The position numbers and the translations under genes were made by a program. This document shows positions 8,819-18,510 of a DNA stretch of 64,000 nucleotides, in pieces (the first letter of the stretch is position 1; every line of letters starts with the position of its first letter). Source of the DNA: Henriciella algicola (lineage in GTDB: Bacteria; Pseudomonadota; Alphaproteobacteria; Caulobacterales; Hyphomonadaceae); NCBI RefSeq assembly GCF_003576245.1, contig NZ_QWGA01000003.1, positions 248,001 through 312,000 on the forward strand, given 5' to 3'. Below the pieces are notes generated by a model, which did not search any database, was not told the origin of the DNA, and saw nothing but the letters and a program-made list of their open reading frames with translations.

Positions 8819-10078
8819 TCAATAGTCCCGGGCGCAGCGGTCCAGCATTGCAAGACGCGTCGTGAGGTCGATCACATTCCAAGCGGCGTTCTCGCATTCG
8901 GTGCGGTTGTTGAAGCGGCGTTCACGATAGCCGTAGCGCACCGGACGGCTTGCCCTGTTCGATGCCTGGGCGCTGGCGCGCACACTAGAGCGGCGCTGCT
9001 CAAGCGCGGCCTGATAGTCCAGTACGCGCTGGTTCAGAGCCTTTACCTGGTTGCGAGAACCGTCTGCGGCGTCGCGCATGGCAGCAGCCCGCCAGTAGTT
9101 AAGCTGGTCGGGATAGGCTGACCATTCCTGCAGGAATTCATCAATGGCGAGTAGCGGATGGCCGTGGAAGCGTTTGGCGAAGCGGGCACGGCTGAGCGGG
9201 TTGAACCTTTCAATCATGGCCTCGCGCGCATCGGCAGCGTCTTCATGCGCATCGAGGGCCTGCATGGCGCATTGCATCCAGACGGTGACGGCATTGCCCT
9301 GATTGATCTGTGCGTTGAAGGTGTCAACAGAGCTGATAGTCGAGAGGGCAGAGAGATCATCGAAGTGCTGGGGATCTTCTGGCTGGGGACCGCAGCGACC
9401 TTCAATATCGGGATCAGCGCTCCAACCGTCGATCGCCAACCTCTCATTCCATTCCGAAACGAGAGCACTGTAGCGCTGGGCGTATAGCGGAATAGGATTG
9501 CGCGCGAGCTCTGCGTCTATCTCTGCCAGAACGCTGTCGGCGTGGGCACGCTCTTCGTCGGTCGGGTTGGCGTTGAGCGCAGCCGCATACCATTTGCGAG
9601 CGGCGCGCGAAGTGGCATAGCGGCCCGCGTCAGTCTTCATCTGGCTATAGGCATCGGCATAACGGTTTCCGAGGACCAGGCCCGCGACAGCGACGCCGAG
9701 ATTGGCGCCGCGCTCAAGATAGTCATAACGGTCAGGATTGATCTCCGCGCCAACGATGGTGGCTGCGTAAGGGTGGCCCTTGGCAGCGGAGGCCTGATAG
9801 TTTCGCCGTGCCATATCGAGGTCAATGGACTCGCCATCCGTGCCGTGGTGGAAAACCTTGGCATAATGGAAGAATGCGCAAGCGAGGTCCTTGTCGTTAC
9901 CTTGCCCACGGCCAATGGCGTCAGCATAGGCCTCGTCTTCAGGTGCATTGCTGGCAAGGCGGGCGGCGAAGGCGTCTTCGCAGGCGTGTGATTGCCATTG
10001 GGCAGGAAGCTTGTCTGCAAGAGCCGGTAACGACATGACCGCCGCTGCCGCAATCGGCAGGATGAATTTCAACAGCAT
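8819..10078 (-). CDS. Exported hypothetical protein with Sel1/TPR-like helical repeats
   Basis: The ATG at 10078 is preceded by GTGGGGGGCGGC and starts a good signal peptide (MLLKFILPIAAAAVMSLPALA), giving 419 residues; the frame is open further upstream but without such a signal. The mature protein has helical, Sel1-like segments (ARRNYQASAAKGHPYAATIVG, YLERGANLGVAVAGLVLGNRY). Scattered cysteines (ACEDAF, LACAFF, RCGPQ, MQCAM) could form disulfides in the periplasm. Its C-terminal part is Arg/Ser-rich and ends in a small Cys-containing helical tail. Function is unknown. Confidence 0.65.
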   Translation of the reverse strand: MLLKFILPIAAAAVMSLPALADKLPAQWQSHACEDAFAARLASNAPEDEAYADAIGRGQGNDKDLACAFFHYAKVFHHGTDGESIDLDMARRNYQASAAKGHPYAATIVGAEINPDRYDYLERGANLGVAVAGLVLGNRYADAYSQMKTDAGRYATSRAARKWYAAALNANPTDEERAHADSVLAEIDAELARNPIPLYAQRYSALVSEWNERLAIDGWSADPDIEGRCGPQPEDPQHFDDLSALSTISSVDTFNAQINQGNAVTVWMQCAMQALDAHEDAADAREAMIERFNPLSRARFAKRFHGHPLLAIDEFLQEWSAYPDQLNYWRAAAMRDAADGSRNQVKALNQRVLDYQAALEQRRSSVRASAQASNRASRPVRYGYRERRFNNRTECENAAWNVIDLTTRLAMLDRCARDY

Positions 10079-10215
10079 GCCGCCCCCCACTTGTAGCCCG
10101 GATAGACACATTACGCTCAGCGCCTGCAAAGCAGCAAGCAGCTTCGATGGGCGGCGCGGCGGGGAAGAATTGCGCGCATCCCACCCCCGCACCTCCCGTG
10201 TACTGTCACTGCACC

Positions 10216-10923
10216 ATGGGATGCACCGTCACTGATCTCTCCCCGCTGATTGCGAGGGTCTGGCCACGCCTTGTCGCGCTGGCCGCGCACATTGCCGCGA
10301 TGGTGGCGCATGCGTCCCCTCAGGACCGCGCCGTACGCCTGAAGGCGATGCGCCTCTTGCGGCCAGCTGAAGCGCTTGCCCGCCGGCTCATCACTCTGCT
10401 TGCTGACCAGATGGACTCGGCCCCGCTGGTTTCAGATCCACGCGGCGTTAGGGCCAACAGAAAACTAACCAGAAAACGTCATTCTACCGGCTTCATCCTC
10501 TTCGAACCTGTTGCCACCTGCGCTGCCTCTATCGGCAAAGCCGGGCGCAGACGGCGATTTTCGTCCGGCCCGCGCATCGTGGACCTGCTTGGTGCTCACC
10601 CCGCCCTGCCCCAAAAGCAGGCCGTTTCGAGCGAGCCGCCCCTCAGCGCCCGGATCGCTGCGCTTCAAGGCGCGCTGGAGACCCCGGAACGTCATGCAAT
10701 TCGGCTTGCCCGGCGGCGTGCACGCGCACTTTCAAGCGACGCGCCGCGTCCCCGCCTCACCCCGCTTCGCCCCGGATGGCCGCCCGGCATCCATGGCCGT
10801 GAGACGCCGGACTGGCTTGTCGCCGCGCTTGATGACCTCAACGCGCAGATCAGGTGCCGACCACCGCCAGACCCCGAAAGCATTAGGCGCGCACCCGTCA
10901 TGTATGATACCCCGCATCCATGA
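10216..10923 (+). CDS. Hypothetical alphaproteobacterial protein, Arg/Pro-rich
   Basis: The ATG at 10216 is the likely start, giving 235 residues. N-terminal helices (residues about 5-55) carry LLRPAEALARRLITLLA. The C-terminal part is rich in Arg and Pro and ends with LRPGWPPGIHGRETPDWLVAALDDLNAQIR. This LRPG.PPG pattern recurs in uncharacterised alphaproteobacterial proteins as I recall them. The stop overlaps the start of the following VOC gene (ATGA), so the two are co-translated. No catalytic motif is visible. Confidence 0.6.
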   Translation: MGCTVTDLSPLIARVWPRLVALAAHIAAMVAHASPQDRAVRLKAMRLLRPAEALARRLITLLADQMDSAPLVSDPRGVRANRKLTRKRHSTGFILFEPVATCAASIGKAGRRRRFSSGPRIVDLLGAHPALPQKQAVSSEPPLSARIAALQGALETPERHAIRLARRRARALSSDAPRPRLTPLRPGWPPGIHGRETPDWLVAALDDLNAQIRCRPPPDPESIRRAPVMYDTPHP

Positions 10924-11675
10924 CCCGGATACGTATGCGCCAACTCGTTATCGCCGCTGAAAGCCTCAAGACGGCTGATTACCTTCGCACGGTGCTCGGC
11001 CTCGGCAAGCCATTCGCCGACCCAGGGGTTGCCGAGTTTGGCCTGGAGAATGCCGTCTTCTCGATCGGCAACCAGTTCCTCGAAGTCGTTGCCCCGACCA
11101 CAAAGGACGCTCCCGTCCGCCGCTTTCTCGATAAGCATGGCGAGGGCGGGTATATGGCCATCTTCCAGACAGAAGACCTCGCAGGCGCGCGCACCCGCCT
11201 CGACAATGCAGGCATCCGCCGCGTCTGGAATATCGATCTCGACGACATCGCGGCCAGCCATGTGCACCCGGCTGATGTTGGCGGGGCGATCCTTTCCCTC
11301 GATGAGGCGCACCCCTGGAATAGCTGGCGCTGGGGCGGGCCGAACTGGGAGAAGCAGTCGGTGAGAGGCCACCTTGCCGGCGCTATCTTCAGCGCGCCCG
11401 ATCCGCGCGCGCTCGCGTCGCGCTGGACAGCCGCGATCGGCAAGCCTGTCACGACGAACAAAGGCCAGACCATCATCCAGCTGAATGACAGCGAACGCCT
11501 CATTTTTGAGGATGGCAAGCGCGAGGCCCTGTCGACCTTCTGTATCAGCCTGCACAATGCCATGAAGGCGCTGGAGCGGGCAGACCGTCTCGATCTCCAC
11601 AGTGATGGCGACGGCGTTGTCATTGGCGGGGTCCGGCTCGAACTCAACAATCTTGAAACGGCGAGCGCTGGCTGA
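10920..11675 (+). CDS. VOC/glyoxalase-fold protein
   Basis: The 251-residue protein reads as a duplicated vicinal-oxygen-chelate fold. It opens with an RQLVIAAESLKTADYLRTVLGLG module, followed by a long Glyoxalase-like stretch with FSIGNQFLEVVAP, ARTRLDNAGIRRVWNID and ASHVHPADVGGAILSLDEA. A second half contains GAIFSAPDPRALASRWTAAIGKP. Family members are lyases, isomerases or dioxygenases acting on small molecules with a bound metal; the substrate here is unknown. The ATG overlaps the upstream stop (ATGA). Confidence 0.75.
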   Translation: MTRIRMRQLVIAAESLKTADYLRTVLGLGKPFADPGVAEFGLENAVFSIGNQFLEVVAPTTKDAPVRRFLDKHGEGGYMAIFQTEDLAGARTRLDNAGIRRVWNIDLDDIAASHVHPADVGGAILSLDEAHPWNSWRWGGPNWEKQSVRGHLAGAIFSAPDPRALASRWTAAIGKPVTTNKGQTIIQLNDSERLIFEDGKREALSTFCISLHNAMKALERADRLDLHSDGDGVVIGGVRLELNNLETASAG

Positions 11676-11713
11676 ACACGCCACCTGCCACAGCATTTGG
11701 GGGAAGTGATCTG

Positions 11714-12085
11714 ATGGACTGGTTCAATGAGCTTTTCGACCTTGCGGCCGTCGCCTCTACGGCGGGGCTTGGCGGCGGGGTAATCAGTGCCATCGTCGTG
11801 AAGGCCTTTTCGGGCGCGATCCTGAAATTTCTTGTTCGCATTTTCGCGACGGCCATTCTGACCGGTATCGGCTTCTACTACCTGCTCGGCTTTCTGGGCT
11901 TCGAGATTGTGCCGCGAAGCGAAGTCGCCGCCGCGGCCCCGCCTCCATCACCCTCTGTCTATGCGCGCAGCGAGTCGTATCTGCCGGGCGCAGACGATGA
12001 TGCCGCCAGCTCCAGCCCGGCGCCGCAGGAAGAAGAAAGCGCGCGTCGTCTGGTCGTGTCCTCGCCTTTCCGGCGCGGCGACTAA
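11714..12085 (+). CDS. Small membrane protein, unknown function
   Basis: The 123-residue product has two hydrophobic segments, about residues 18-42 (AGLGGGVISAIVVKAFSGAILKF, weaker) and 42-68 (FVRIFATAILTGIGFYYLLGFLGF). A disordered Ala/Pro/Ser/Glu-rich tail ends in RRLVVSSPFRRGD. It follows the VOC gene by 38 nt with a GGGGGAAG ribosome-binding site. I recognise no family. Confidence 0.6.
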   Translation: MDWFNELFDLAAVASTAGLGGGVISAIVVKAFSGAILKFLVRIFATAILTGIGFYYLLGFLGFEIVPRSEVAAAAPPPSPSVYARSESYLPGADDDAASSSPAPQEEESARRLVVSSPFRRGD

Positions 12086-12182
12086 AGCGTCGGTCCTTCG
12101 TTTCACTTCGGCCCGCCGCTTTATGTCCTTGTTTTGGCGCAATTATCCGTTCGCAACCGATTCCGTTTGGTCCGAACCTACT

Positions 12183-13436
12183 TTAGACGAACTCCACCTC
12201 CAGATGGGTCCGTGTGCGTGAGGTGACCTGGCAGTTCGCGTCCAGCCCATCAGCCTTGATGAGCAGCCTGAATTCGTTCGGCACATCGGTCGTTGCGATC
12301 ATGTCGAGACCCGCGCCCTCATGGCCAAGGGTACGGACCGTACAGTCGATAGAGGCTCCGCCTCGGCGGAAGCTTATCTTGCCAGCCTTCAGGACCCGGC
12401 GACGCGCCGCGCGAATGGTCACATCGCTTTTGCCAAACGCAACGCAGCGGTTACGCCCTTCGGTCTTGGCTTGATAGAGGGCCGCATCGGCCCGCTCCAG
12501 CAGACCGTCGAGGTCACGGGTCTCTATATCGAACGTGCCGACACCAAAGCTCGCTGTGATGCCGACGGTCCGGCCGCCGAACTCAAAGCGGAGAGCTGAG
12601 AAGTCCCGGCGAAGCTTTTCAGCCGCCTCCAGCGCGCCCTGCCTGTCGGTTTCCGGCAGAAGGACAGCAAATTCCTCGCCGCCCATACGCCCCAGAAGGT
12701 CGCTCGTTCGAAGACGCGTCTGCGCCGCCTTCGCCATCTCGCGCAGGACTTCATCGCCAGCGGCGTGGCCAAACGTGTCATTGATGGATTTGAAATGGTC
12801 GAGGTCGAAACAGATCGCCGTGAGATTATGCCGATGCCGCGCCGCCAGCGAGGCGATCTGTGTGCCTTGCTCACGGAAGGCCCGGCGCGACAGCGTCCCG
12901 GTCAGCTCATCGCGCATCGCCACGCGCCGCAGCTGGAAATTCTCGGCAACGATGTCGGCAAAGTCCTGAAGCACCGCCAGCTGCCCCTCAGTGATCTTGC
13001 GCGGCTTTGTATCGACGGCGCACAGCGTCCCGATGCCCTGCCCCGTGCTGGAGCGGACCGGCACGCCTGCATAGAAGCGGACATATGGCGGCCCGGCGAC
13101 AAAGGGATTGTCGCGAAAGCGAGCGTCTTCGCGCGTGTCGTTCACCACGAACGGACCATCAATCGCGAGCGTAAACTGGGAAAAGCTGTCAGCGTGCTGC
13201 GCTTCTGTCACGGGCGTGCCAACCGCGGATTTCAGCCAGAAACGGTGACCATCCATGATGGAGATCGCGGCAATCTCGACCTTGAAGATCTTTTTGACGA
13301 GACCGACGATCCGGTCATAGGACTTCTCGGCTGGCGTATTGATGATGCCCAGTTCGCGAACGGCGCGCAGGCGCGAGTTCTCGTCAGGAATGACACCGGT
13401 ATTGGGGACGTTCTGCTTTGCGGGGTACCCTGTCAT
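12183..13436 (-). CDS. GAF-GGDEF-PilZ diguanylate cyclase
   Basis: The 417-residue protein has an N-terminal GAF domain (about 25-170, with YDRIVGLVKKIFKVEIAAISIMDG and VRSSTGQGIGTLCAVD). A GGDEF domain (about 175-335) follows, with FDLDHFKSINDTFGHAAGD and the active-site signature GGEEF, so it should make cyclic di-GMP from two GTP. A C-terminal segment starting RAARRRVLKAGKISFRRG resembles a PilZ cyclic-di-GMP-binding domain. No RxxD inhibitory site is evident five residues before GGEEF. Synthase and effector in one chain implies self-sensing of its product. The cyclase call is firm; the PilZ call is moderately firm. Confidence 0.85.
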   Translation of the reverse strand: MTGYPAKQNVPNTGVIPDENSRLRAVRELGIINTPAEKSYDRIVGLVKKIFKVEIAAISIMDGHRFWLKSAVGTPVTEAQHADSFSQFTLAIDGPFVVNDTREDARFRDNPFVAGPPYVRFYAGVPVRSSTGQGIGTLCAVDTKPRKITEGQLAVLQDFADIVAENFQLRRVAMRDELTGTLSRRAFREQGTQIASLAARHRHNLTAICFDLDHFKSINDTFGHAAGDEVLREMAKAAQTRLRTSDLLGRMGGEEFAVLLPETDRQGALEAAEKLRRDFSALRFEFGGRTVGITASFGVGTFDIETRDLDGLLERADAALYQAKTEGRNRCVAFGKSDVTIRAARRRVLKAGKISFRRGGASIDCTVRTLGHEGAGLDMIATTDVPNEFRLLIKADGLDANCQVTSRTRTHLEVEFV

Positions 13437-13547
13437 GGCTACGCCTTCCAGTGTGTTTGTTCCCCCACCCTAATACGGGTTCGGCCCACTGTGGACAAAA
13501 GCGGTTATCGTTGGGTTAAACCACTGTTTTCCGTCCGGATACGGCGC

Positions 13548-14342
13548 TTATTCCTGTGGGACAGGCTCGACCTCAATCGTGCCTTCCGGCGTGACATCGA
13601 GCGCATACATGTCGAGGGCAACCTCAAGCGTGACAAAGCCATAGACTGCCCAGACCGCGAACATGACCAGCATCGCAAGCGCGAACGGCTTGGCGAGCCG
13701 GTCGGCATTTCGCACCTGGTCAAAGCCCCATGCGATGAGGAAGAGCATCACGCTAGCGAGGATCACCGCGCCAATGACGTCGGTTGGCCAGTGCGCGCCA
13801 AGATAGACACGGGAAAAGCCGATCAGGCCGATGAGCAGGATGAAGCCGGCGACCGGCAGCTTCTGCACGGCGCCCTTGAGGGCATAGGCCGCAAAGATGG
13901 CCAGCGCGCCATAGATGACAGCCGAATTCGTCATGTGACCAGATGGGAAACTGAAGCTCTCCACCCCGGCATAAAGGTCTGCCGTTGGCCGGTCGCGCGC
14001 GATGAGAAGCTTGATCAGCTTTACCGTCAGCGGTGTTGTGATGAAGGCAAAGGCGCTCATCGCCGCTGCCCACCAGGCCCGCCGCAGGAGGAGCGCAATC
14101 ACTACGCTTATTGCAATAAGGGTCAGGGCAACCGCATCGCCAAACAGGGTGACGAGCACCACGATCCAGTCGGTTGCCGGGCTGCGCGCAGCCTGCACCG
14201 CGTCACTGACCGCCAGATCGACAGAGACCAGCATCGCCTCATTCGTAACGGCAAGGGCAAGTGCGATGAAGGCGATAGCGGCCAGACCGGCCGGCAAAAG
14301 ATGAGATCGTGTGTGACGCATACGGACGATTTGGCGGGCCAA
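13548..14342 (-). CDS. PAP2-family phosphatase (membrane)
   Basis: The 264-residue multi-span membrane protein carries the three PAP2 signatures in order: KLLIARDRP, SFPSGHMTNS and an SRVYLGAHWPTDVIGA block with the third-motif His. The catalytic His pair lies on the periplasmic side, and substrates are typically undecaprenyl pyrophosphate or phosphatidate-type lipids. The protein continues with two further transmembrane helices past the PAP2 core. Which lipid it acts on cannot be decided from sequence. Confidence 0.88.
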   Translation of the reverse strand: MARQIVRMRHTRSHLLPAGLAAIAFIALALAVTNEAMLVSVDLAVSDAVQAARSPATDWIVVLVTLFGDAVALTLIAISVVIALLLRRAWWAAAMSAFAFITTPLTVKLIKLLIARDRPTADLYAGVESFSFPSGHMTNSAVIYGALAIFAAYALKGAVQKLPVAGFILLIGLIGFSRVYLGAHWPTDVIGAVILASVMLFLIAWGFDQVRNADRLAKPFALAMLVMFAVWAVYGFVTLEVALDMYALDVTPEGTIEVEPVPQE

Positions 14343-14413
14343 CAGAGTTTTTCAAATACGAGCTGTGCGCTTCCCGATCAGAAAGCGACAGCCAGTTGAC
14401 CCGCCGCAGCAGC

Positions 14414-16081
14414 CTAGTCGCGCTGGAACTTCTTGAATTTGAGCTTCTTCGGCTCAACCGCATCCGGGCCGAGACGGCGCTTCTTGTCTTCGAGATAGGA
14501 CGAGAAGTCGCCTTCGAACCATTCGACATGGCTGTCGCCTTCGAAGGCGAGGATGTGGGTCGCCATACGGTCAAGGAACCAGCGATCGTGCGAGATGACC
14601 ACGACAGAGCCCGGGAAGCCGTCGAGGCCCTCTTCGAGCGCCTGAAGGGTTTCCACGTCGAGGTCGTTGGTCGGTTCGTCGAGCAGGAGGCAGTTCGCGC
14701 CCTGGCGCAGCATCTTGGCAAGGTGCACGCGGTTGCGCTCACCGCCGGACAGGAGGCCGACTTTCTTCTGCTGGTCAGAGCCCTTGAAGTTGAAGGCGCC
14801 GACATAGGCGCGGGAGTTCACTTCGACGCCGCCGAGGTCGATGACGTCGAGGCCATCGGAGACTTCTTCCCAGACATTTTTCTTGTCGTCGAGTTGGTCG
14901 CGGGACTGGTCGACATAGCCGAGCTTCACCGTATCACCGACGCGGATCGCGCCGCTATCGGGCGTTTCCTTGCCCATGATCATCTTGAACAGGGTCGACT
15001 TACCGGCACCGTTCGGGCCGATCACGCCGACAATACCGCCGGGTGGCAGCTTGAAGGAAAGGTCGTCGATGAGAAGATTGTTGCCGAACGCCTTGCGGAG
15101 GTCTTCGGCCTCAATGACGATATTACCAAGGCGCGGGCCGGGCGGGATGCGGATCTGTGCCGTGGACACTTTCTCACGCTCCGCCTCGGAGGCGCGCTGT
15201 TCATAGGCAGAGATACGGGCTTTGGATTTGGCCTGACGGGCCTTTGCGCCAGCGCGGACCCATTCGAGTTCCTTGGCCAGCGTGCGCTTCTTGCCAGCAT
15301 CCTCGCGGGCTTCCTGCTCCATCCGCTTGGCCTTCTGCTCGACCCAGTCGGAATAGTTGCCCTTGTAAGGCACACCGCGGCCGCGATCGAGCTCGAGGAT
15401 CCAGTCGGTGATCTCATCGAGGAAGTAGCGGTCGTGGGTGACGAGGATCACGCAGCCCGGGAAGTTGATGAGATAGTTCTGCAGCCAGGCGACCGTCTCG
15501 GCGTCGAGGTGGTTGGTCGGTTCGTCCATCAGGATCATGTCAGGCTTGGACAGAAGCAGCTGGCAGATCGCGACGCGGCGGACTTCACCGCCCGACAGGT
15601 TGGTGACAGGCGCATCGCCTTCAGGGCAGCCGAGGGCGACCATCGCCATCTCGATCTTGGAATCGATGTCCCAGGCATCGGCCTGGTCGACCTGCTCCTG
15701 CAGGGCCGTCATCTCTTCCATCAGCTCGTCAGTGTATTCCTCACCGAGCTTCATCGAGATTTCGTTGAACTTGTCGAAGATCTGCTTCTCAGGGCATTGC
15801 GAAGCGATGTTCTCGAACACCGTCTTGCTCTCATCGAGCTTTGGCTCCTGCGGCAGGTAGCCGACCTTGGTGCCGGGTGCGGGGTTCGCCTCACCGTTAA
15901 ACTCGGTGTCCTGACCTGCCATGATGCGCAGCAGCGTCGACTTACCGGCACCGTTCACGCCGACGACACCGATCTTGGCGTCTGGCAGGAAGGAAAGGTG
16001 GATGTTTTCGAATACCTTCTTGCCGCCTGGATAGGTCTTGGTCAGGCCCTGCATGTTGAAGACGTATTGTTGACCGGCCAT
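14414..16081 (-). CDS. ettA: Energy-dependent translational throttle protein EttA (ABC-F)
   Basis: With the ATG at 16081 (MAGQQYVFNMQGL) the protein has 555 residues, the usual EttA length. It contains two ABC cassettes, each with Walker A (GVNGAGKST, GPNGAGKST), a signature (LSGGEVRR, LSGGERNR) and Walker B ending in DEPTNHLD and DEPTNDLD. A charged inter-domain linker (EWVRAGAKARQAKSKARISAYE) matches the P-site tRNA-interacting arm. There are no membrane domains. EttA binds the ribosomal E site and couples early elongation to the ADP/ATP ratio. The C-terminal KKLKFKKFQRD basic tail is typical. Confidence 0.95.
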   Translation of the reverse strand: MAGQQYVFNMQGLTKTYPGGKKVFENIHLSFLPDAKIGVVGVNGAGKSTLLRIMAGQDTEFNGEANPAPGTKVGYLPQEPKLDESKTVFENIASQCPEKQIFDKFNEISMKLGEEYTDELMEEMTALQEQVDQADAWDIDSKIEMAMVALGCPEGDAPVTNLSGGEVRRVAICQLLLSKPDMILMDEPTNHLDAETVAWLQNYLINFPGCVILVTHDRYFLDEITDWILELDRGRGVPYKGNYSDWVEQKAKRMEQEAREDAGKKRTLAKELEWVRAGAKARQAKSKARISAYEQRASEAEREKVSTAQIRIPPGPRLGNIVIEAEDLRKAFGNNLLIDDLSFKLPPGGIVGVIGPNGAGKSTLFKMIMGKETPDSGAIRVGDTVKLGYVDQSRDQLDDKKNVWEEVSDGLDVIDLGGVEVNSRAYVGAFNFKGSDQQKKVGLLSGGERNRVHLAKMLRQGANCLLLDEPTNDLDVETLQALEEGLDGFPGSVVVISHDRWFLDRMATHILAFEGDSHVEWFEGDFSSYLEDKKRRLGPDAVEPKKLKFKKFQRD

Positions 16082-16250
16082 GGGGTGAGAACGCTCGCTG
16101 ATCTGGATTGGAAATCGGAAACCGCCGATGTAGTCGCTGGGGCCCCTCAAGATCAAGGTAGAAGGTGTGCGGGCGGGTTTTCGCGGGACGGGCGGATTGT
16201 GCGACGACTACCAGTTGCGGGGGCTGACACCTGCCTGAACTACGCTAGGT

Positions 16251-18506
16251 ATGGCCGTCATGCGTAATCTCGTTTCAGGCCTTGCTGCCGCCCTTCTTCT
16301 CGCCTCCCCCGCAATCGCACAGACCGGACAGGACACTATGGCCTCCAAAGAGCTGACGATCGAACGTCTCTATGCCTCGCCTTCGCTGAGCGGGCCTGCG
16401 CCAACGGGCGTGAAATACTCTCCTGATGGCAGCCGCGTGACCTTCCTCAAGGCGCGCGAGGATGATTCCAGCCGCTATGACCTTTGGCAGTTCGATGTGC
16501 AGACGGGCGCACAGTCGATGCTGGTCGACTCCACCCTGCTGGAGCCTGAAGAGGTGGAGCTGTCGGAAGAGGAAAAGGCGCTGCGTGAGCGCCGCCGCAT
16601 TGCAGGCCGCAAAGGTATTGTGGACTATGACTGGGGCACGGCCGATACGATCCTCGTGCCGCTGGGCGGGGACCTTCACCTGGTCACGCTTGGCGCTGAC
16701 GGCGCGCAAACGCGCCAGCTGACTGAGACCGAGGCCTTTGAATATGATGCCCGCGTCTCCCCGCGCGGCAATTATGTGAGCTTTGTGCGTGACGGCGCCG
16801 TGTTCGTGATCGAGCTTGCGAGCGGCGAGGAACGCCAGATCACGCCGGACGCCGAGCCTGACAATGCGATCTCCTATGGCGTTGCCGAGTTCGTCGCGCA
16901 GGAAGAGATGAGCCGGTATACGGGCTATTGGTGGAGCCCGGATGAGCGCCACATCGCCTTTACCAAGGTCGACGAAAGCACGGTCGATATTATTGAGCGC
17001 TTCGACATCAAGGCCGAGGAAACCACGGTCATCGACCAGCGCTATCCGCGCGCTGGCACGCCGAATGCGCTTGTCGAACTTTTCGTCCATGACCTGAAAA
17101 GCGGTGAGGATGCGCGCCTGACTTCAGTCGGGCCGGACACCTATCTCGCGCGGGTGAACTGGGCAGGCAGCAGCCTCTGGTTCCAGACGGTGAACCGCGA
17201 CCAGACAGAAATCCGGTATAACCGCACTGACGGAAAGCCCTGGCGGGTCTGGTCGCCGCTGACGGAAACGCAAGACAACTGGGTCAATCTATCTAACGAC
17301 TTTGTCGGCCTCGATGAAGGCATCCTGCTGACCACCGAGGAGACCGGCTACCGTCATCTCGCCATCTCACCAGACGGCCGCAAGGCGAGCGAGCTTCACT
17401 TCCTGACCAGCGGCGACTGGGCCGTCGATAGCCTCAAAAGCGTCGACCGGGACAATGGCATCGTCTATTTCACCGGCTATGCCGACACGCCGCTGGAGCA
17501 GCACCTCTATTCGGTGCCGCTGAGCGGCGGTGAGCCTCAGCAGATCACTGAAGCGGGCAAGTCCTGGTCGGTCAGCATGGCGCCGGATGCGCAGTCCTTT
17601 GTCGGGACGTCATCGGCCCCGAACCAGCCGCCGCAGACGGGTCTCTACACGGCCAGCGGTGAACTCATCGCATGGGTCGAGGAAAACGCACTCAATGCGG
17701 ATCACCCATACGCCCCCTATCTCGACACTCATGCCGAGCCTGAGTTTGGCACGCTGGAGGCCGAGGATGGCCAGACGCTCTACTACTCCATCCTGAAGCC
17801 CGCTGATTTCGACGCGTCGAAGACCTATCCGGCCATCGTCGAAGTCTATGGCGGCCCGCATGCGCAAACGGTGGACCGCGACTGGGAGAGCCTGTCGGAC
17901 CAGTATCTTGCGCGGCAGGGCTTCATCGTCTTCCGCCTCGACAATCGCGGCATGGCAAACCGGGGCAAGGCGTTTGAGGACGTCATCTATCGCCAGACCG
18001 GCGGGCCGGAAGTACGCGACCAGCTGAAAGGCGTCGAGTGGCTGAAATCCCAGCCCTTCGTCGACGCTGACCGGGTTGCCATCCAGGGCTGGTCCTATGG
18101 GGGTTACATGACGCTGATGACGATCCTGCAGGCCCCGGAAGGCACGTTTGCCGCTGCCGTCGCTGGCGCGCCCGTCACCGACTGGTCGCTCTATGATACG
18201 TTCTACACAGAGCGGTATATGGACACGCCGCAGGACAATGCGGACGGCTATGACAAGTCATCTGTCTTCTATCATCTTGAGCGTCTGGAAGCCGAGCTGC
18301 CGCCGCTCCTCCTCGTCCACGGCATGGCCGACGACAATGTCACCTTCGACAATACGACAAGGCTGATGGCGGAGATGCAGGAGGAAGGTCATCTGTTCGA
18401 GCTGATGACCTATCCCGGCCAGCGCCACGGCATCCGCGGTCAGGCCCTTCAGACCCATCTGATGAAGACCCGCATGGCCTTCCTCAACAGGCAGCTCAAG
18501 GAATAG
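16251..18506 (+). CDS. S9 family prolyl oligopeptidase / DPP IV-like peptidase
   Basis: The 751-residue secreted peptidase has a signal peptide (MRNLVSGLAAALLLASPAIAQ; an alternative start is the ATG at 16260). An eight-bladed beta-propeller (about 40-510) is followed by a C-terminal alpha/beta-hydrolase domain. The catalytic triad can be placed: Ser615 (GWSYGG), Asp694 (HGMADDNV) and His726 (GQRHGIRG). The Ser-Asp and Asp-His spacings are close to those of DPP IV. The propeller bears an EEMSRYTGYWWSP segment similar to the DPP IV Glu-Glu substrate-anchoring site, so N-terminal X-Pro/Ala dipeptides are the likely substrates. Confidence 0.93.
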   Translation: MAVMRNLVSGLAAALLLASPAIAQTGQDTMASKELTIERLYASPSLSGPAPTGVKYSPDGSRVTFLKAREDDSSRYDLWQFDVQTGAQSMLVDSTLLEPEEVELSEEEKALRERRRIAGRKGIVDYDWGTADTILVPLGGDLHLVTLGADGAQTRQLTETEAFEYDARVSPRGNYVSFVRDGAVFVIELASGEERQITPDAEPDNAISYGVAEFVAQEEMSRYTGYWWSPDERHIAFTKVDESTVDIIERFDIKAEETTVIDQRYPRAGTPNALVELFVHDLKSGEDARLTSVGPDTYLARVNWAGSSLWFQTVNRDQTEIRYNRTDGKPWRVWSPLTETQDNWVNLSNDFVGLDEGILLTTEETGYRHLAISPDGRKASELHFLTSGDWAVDSLKSVDRDNGIVYFTGYADTPLEQHLYSVPLSGGEPQQITEAGKSWSVSMAPDAQSFVGTSSAPNQPPQTGLYTASGELIAWVEENALNADHPYAPYLDTHAEPEFGTLEAEDGQTLYYSILKPADFDASKTYPAIVEVYGGPHAQTVDRDWESLSDQYLARQGFIVFRLDNRGMANRGKAFEDVIYRQTGGPEVRDQLKGVEWLKSQPFVDADRVAIQGWSYGGYMTLMTILQAPEGTFAAAVAGAPVTDWSLYDTFYTERYMDTPQDNADGYDKSSVFYHLERLEAELPPLLLVHGMADDNVTFDNTTRLMAEMQEEGHLFELMTYPGQRHGIRGQALQTHLMKTRMAFLNRQLKE

Positions 18507-18510
18507 GCGA

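Noticed and set aside
12765-14399. 544-codon plus-strand frame across the GGDEF and PAP2 genes
   Set aside because: Spans two real minus-strand genes and the gap between them without any recognisable motif.
14309-16267. 652-codon plus-strand frame opposite ettA
   Set aside because: Complete overlap with ettA, whose ABC motifs are unmistakable; the opposite frame is a codon-bias artefact.
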